In this document: positions 51,501-57,500 of the stretch, in pieces
Layout of the letters: each line of letters opens with the position of its first letter
How positions within the stretch are numbered: position 1 is the stretch's first letter
Source of the DNA: Myxocyprinus asiaticus
Lineage: Eukaryota > Chordata > Actinopteri > Cypriniformes > Catostomidae
Assembly (NCBI RefSeq): GCF_019703515.2
Contig: NC_059372.1
Span: 25,518,931-25,582,930, forward strand
Length of the DNA: 64,000 bases
Direction: 5' to 3'
Made by a program: the position numbers and the translations under genes
Notes under the pieces: generated by a model
What the model was told of the DNA's origin: nothing
Seen by the model: only the letters and a program-made list of their open reading frames with translations
Database searches by the model: none

Positions 51501-54500
51501 AGCCTGCATCAAGCAAAGAAAACAACTAAGGAGATTGCTGAAATCACTGGAATTAGGTTAAGAACTGTCCAACACATTATTAAAACCTGGAAGGATAGTG
51601 GTGAACCGTCAGCTTCACGGAAGAAATGTGGTCGGAAAAAAATCTTGAATGATCATGATCGGAGATCACAAAAACTCTTGAAGTCTCATCATAAAAAATC
51701 AACAGTAGAACTAACGGCTATGTTTAATAGTGAAAGTAAGAGCATTTTCACATGCACAGTGTGACGAGAACTAACAGGATTTGTACTAAACAGCTGTGTG
51801 GCCACAAGAAAGCCACTTGTTAGTGAAGCTAATCGGAAAAAACTACTTCAGTTTGCTAGGGAGCATAAATACTGGACTATGGAGCAATGGAAAAGGTCAT
51901 GTGGTCTGATGAGTCCAGATTTACCCTATTCCAAAGCGATGGGTGCGTCGGGGTAAGAAGGGAAGCGCATGAAGCGATGCACCCGTCATGCATAGTGACC
52001 ACTGTACAAGCCTCTGGAGGCAGTGTTATGATCTGGGCTTGCTTCAATTGGTCAGGTTAGGCTCAGCAACATTATGCAGCAATAAAATTAAGTACCTGAA
52101 TGTACTGAATGACCAGGTTATTCCATCAATGGATTTTTTCTTCCCTGATGGCACGGGCATATTCCAAGATGACAATGCCAAGATTCACCAGGCTCAAATA
52201 GTGAAAGAGTGGTTCAGGGAGCACGAGGAATGATTTTCACACATGAATTGGCCACCACAGATTCCTGATCTTAACCCCATTGAAAGTTTTTGGGATGTGC
52301 TGGAGAAGACTTTAAGGAGTGGTTTGACTCTCCCGTCATCAATATAAGATCTCGTCCAAAAATTTATGCAACTCTGGGTGGAAATAAATGTTGTGATGTT
52401 GCATAAGTTTGTTGAAACAATCCCATGACGAATGCGTGCCGTAATCAAAGCTGAAGGCGGTCCAACGAAATGTTAGAGTATGCAACATTTTTGGCCAGGC
52501 AGTGTATTTTCTATTGAAACAGACAGTTTCAATAGAACCCCAATGTCTAAAACATTTTTGCACTTCTGTTTTTGCAGTTCAAAACAACAGAACTGACATT
52601 TTACATGTTAGTACAGTACTGTATATAATAGAACATCATAAATTCATATTATGCATATGTTGAGCAGTTCCACGGAAATGTAAACCACATTATGGAAAAA
52701 TAAAAGTTTTAATCAAAGGATAATTTTTTTGTATAATGGATAATGGATGATTCCATACACACCGCTAGAGGGCGCTGCTTGCTTACACAATGCTAACAGA
52801 CATGCTGACTGAATCACCTGAATGCAGTCTATTTTTAAGAATTCAAAAGTTTAGTAATCGTGTAAGACCATATTGCACTTTCAGTCTTAATTAAATTAAT
52901 CATGTAGCCTTAATGGATACCATACCAATGTCTGAGAAGTCAAAGTTTGCTGGTGTCAAAGCACTTTGGATGGTTTTATCTCATCGTGTACATATGTAAG
53001 TGACGCTTTCACAATTGTCATGTATGTAACAATGGTTTGTCCTCAATTTGAGAATGAGAATGATTATAAATAAAATATTACATGTTATTACATTCTGTGG
53101 CTATCATTATTTCTGGATTGTGCATTTGAATTCAAAGAGTTATTAAAAAGTGTGATAATTAATTATAAATAACCATCATTTTTTCACATCTGCATTTTCA
53201 TGCTTTAAAACTATTTGCCAATGGTTTTAATTTGTTCAATAATTGGCCGATAAATATCGGCGGACGATACATGGTGCATCACTAGTCTCAAAGCTAACAG
53301 ACATGGACTAAAGCTCACAAAACATTGGCTTTTTAATGCAGTTTATATTAGTATTATTAGTAATATTAGTAGCATAAATAATATAATTTCATTATGTTAA
53401 ACTTAAACTGCATTTTCACTTTATACTGTATTTTGACTGAATTAAGTTTTTTCAAAAGCTACAGTACATGAAAAGATTCATCACATTATTTTACAGGGTG
53501 CGATTTGCCAGGGGGGATGGTGATTACCCTGCCTCTGCTTTTGATATCCCCCCTTCTGGTCATTCATGTTTTATCTCCGGAGGGGATACGTTTTATCCGT
53601 ATCTAGTCAGACTAAATGTATTTACCATATCCAACATATTTAGAACTGATTCGTTTCCCGGACAAATGTCTGACTGTAGATTAATTATTACTGCGGAAGT
53701 CTGTATTGTTAACTTCGATTTGCACAGGATAAGGGGTGTCTGTAGAGATCCCAGAGATGAGTGCGTAAACTCATTGCATTTACACATAATTAACCCATCA
53801 AAAAAAAAAACATTATAGCTGTGCTGATTAATTATCAAGAAATATTAAACATGAACATATGCTGTAGCCTATCACTTAATTGCATTTCATGCTTGAGGAA
53901 AAAATGCATTCACCCATACGCAACAACCAGTGTAACCTTAAATTGTGAAGCGCAACTTTTTTTCACTCATCTTCATGACCAAAATCTTCAGACACACGGA
54001 GATTATGAGAAAAAACGATAGTTAAATCCAAGGGCTCACAGACAGTTCAGAATCACAAAATTATAACCTTAAACAGGGATTATTTTACCGGGCGTTTTAT
54101 AGAAGTTAAAAAATATTTTTTATCTTTATACCAGTGTGGCCGCGTGGAAATGCATGACTGACAGATGACTGATGATTTGTTAACAAATTTGTTATTTGTT
54201 AGCTATTGTTAGCCCTGCAGCAAAATATTTGACAGCATATCCTAATGCCTCCTGTTAACTGTTTAACAATTTACAGTTAATAAGACAGTTAATTATTTTG
54301 ATTAAATTAAATTCAGTTAAAACAATTATTCTGTGGTTTTAGTCTACAGTTTAATAATTTAAGACTGCTTTTGATATGAATTACACCGTCATCTGAATTT
54401 CTACATTAAAATTTCATGATGACATTCACATTGAAAAACTCTCTGGTTTTTCAACAAATCGCACCCTGTTATTTTACAACAATAATGTTATATGAGTTAG

Positions 54501-57500
54501 AAATAAAGAGAGTCATAATGTGGAAATGCACTCTTATTGTTGCTTATTTGTAGGGATCTTGAGCATTTGTAATTAGCAACATGGATTAATTAATGACAAA
54601 ATTCCCTGTAAATTCATGGTATGGTTTGTCTCAGGAAGACTCACCAACTGATGAGACAGAAAACTAGCTGGATCTCCTCTCCTGCCCTATGGCTGGCCGA
54701 GACAGCAGCTGCTTTAATTAGAGAAAACACACACATATTCATTCACACACACAAGCTCATTAGCACTGCAGATGACCAAACACCCCAAGCTCTGTGTAGG
54801 TTAAGGACAGGGATAGAGATCCCACACATGGAGTTCACAACGCACATTCGACCCCATTCATTCAATGAACAGTAAGCCACCAGGAATCCCTCTCAGAACA
54901 CTTTAATTTTAGTGTACAAGTGTTTTCAAACAAGACGTATAGTCAGTATGTTCTCAATTTCATCACACCAAATAAAAACACAAAAAAAAAAAAAAAGCTT
55001 TAAGTGGAAGAGTAGGAAGAGTATGCAGTGCGGTTACATTAGAAAGGCATGGGGCAGAAGTGATGTGGTGAAAAGGTGGATGGAGGGATATGAGTGAATA
55101 GATAGAGATAAAAAGTTAGAGGAACCAGGCAGAAAAGAAGGGGGATGTGTCATCGAGGGTTTTGTGGGCTACGCTTCACTAGTGAACTATACAGTAGGCG
55201 TTATCCTGCCTAGGAGGCACGGGCATCTTATCGGAATGAGTAATCTTATCCCTACAGGGGCCCACTCCTCTCTGCCCAAGCACACGCAGAGTGTGTACAT
55301 GCTCCGCAAGGGGTGCCAAAACATCATGATGTGTGGATGAATAATGGGCTGTTAGGCAGACAGCTAAGAAATGGTGTTGGATTCAAGATGCTGAAAAGTA
55401 TGTTTTTGGAGTCAGTTTAGAAACAATATTGTATCAGTCTATAGTTGGATTAACAAATTATCAAACAGTAATAGAGTACAATATAACTTATTACCCTTTC
55501 ACTTATTACCCAAGTAGATACCCTACTGTATCTACTTAAATGCACACAAAAAAAAAAAAAAAAAAACTTGTTTCAACTGATTCAAAAAGTTGTCTGAACT
55601 TGATTCAATCGTGGACAGTTGTTCCACGTGTTTGAATGGGTTTTCTTTACTTAAATTGACTATGTTATCTCAACACAAACCCTTTGAATTGGGTACACCC
55701 AACAAAATTAGATGTGTCAATGTAATTGAAATAAATCTCTTGTGTACTATCTAGTGAAAGTGATGTTAGCATACTAAATGCATGCTGGTTGGAAGCACTA
55801 CAGAGTGTAGTTTAGAAACTATGCTATGGTTAGCAAATTATTTGCTCAACAAAGAAACAAACAATTTCATGTGTGACATCTACCTGTCCTCATCGTTAGC
55901 TCAAGCTCCACTCTTCACCATAATGGTAACCCTCAAAACTCAAAATCCTTGTTCTCTTTCTTTATAAAAATATTAATTTATTTCAATTTTGGGGGAACTA
56001 TTCCATTAATGTTATTCTCACAATTGCCCTGAAGAGAAGAGTCCCGAGTCCCCCTCATAAGCATATGATGACATTTCATGAAAGAGCATTATGGCTGCCT
56101 GCCTGAGAGAATTCTCATATGAGGCCACTGATGCAGGTCACACAAGCTGCCTGTTCTGTAAGGGACTTAAAGTTTTTTGTGTTGACTTGCCTCAGGTACA
56201 TGCTAATACACTTGTAATTGAACATGGAGAAATTTTTCACATCAACATTCATGATCACATCGAATTCATAATCTGTGTCCAAAAGCTAAAAAATGCTACC
56301 TTTGCAGTTAGTTTACATAGGTAGGAAGGAAAAAAGGCATGCATGAAACTAATGTTTGCAAAATTTGGTTGGTTTATGGAAGGCAGCATGAATGTATCTT
56401 TTGCTGCCAGAGAAATCCCACAATTCTGTGTTTGTGGTTCAGTGGTCGGTTGCTTTTTTGAAAAAAAAAAAAACATCTGAATGAGCATCTAAAAGGAGTA
56501 AATTATGACTTTATTTTGAGTAAGAAATACACATTTCTGCCAAGCTGGTGAGCTAGAGAGCAAGTCAGCTGCCTTAGGCTTCCATAGTTTGCTTTACACT
56601 AATCAACCTCCAGTGCATTTGATGCAAGGAGGATAAGAAGGAGACCATCAACTGATATGGGTGTTTGAACATAACACAGCTCAGAAGTAATTAAATATTG
56701 CACTTAAAAAGTGTGCAGCCTGTCAAGAATTAATCCCTATCACTTGTTCATTTCATTACAAGTTAGATATGAAGGAAGCAGGCTTTACGAACCAATATTA
56801 TGAAAATTAATAGTAGGTAAACTGCCAGTATGAAGATATTTTTCAAAAGAAGTACAGCAACTAATAAAGAATTATAGAAAAGGGGATGGAACGACAAGAA
56901 TAGAACCAATACATATATGTTGAATACTTACATTTGTGAATCAATAAGATCCAAAACAGAGCAAATCAAACTTAAAGACAGTATGTGTAATACATGGACC
57001 AGTGCAATTCTCATTATAGAAATTATTTTGACCAGGTAATATTACACAATATTAAATTACTCCAAAGAACTGACACTCTTGCATTCCTGTGAAATAAATG
57101 TAGACGTCACAAGTACATGAAATTTACAATTTAACAGCATTACATTTCAAAGACTTAATTACAATGGGAGAATTAGCTTTGAGAGCCAAGATGTTTGGTA
57201 GCAAGAGAGAGAGTGAGAAAGAGAGAGAGAACTTCTCAGGTGTTCAGTTACATATCAGGTTAATCAGGATGTGGAAGACACTCTACATTACCTTGCAAGG
57301 CTACAAAGTGCCTTTGATGTAGAATTACCCAAATTAAAGCATGGAAAAATGAGGAGGGAGGGTGGGTTTACTTTAGGGATTGAGCATTTTAGTGAGCGGA
57401 TAGAAAGCGGAACGGGGTGTAGACTGTGGGCAGTATGAGCGCTGTAATCTAAAAAAGAGAGAGGCAGCAGGTCAATGCCTTATGAACTTATTATTCACCA

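Noticed and set aside
53468..53818. 116-codon ORF next to a hAT terminus as a transposase or host exon
   Set aside because: It crosses the target duplication and element end, has no family motifs, and lacks splice context.
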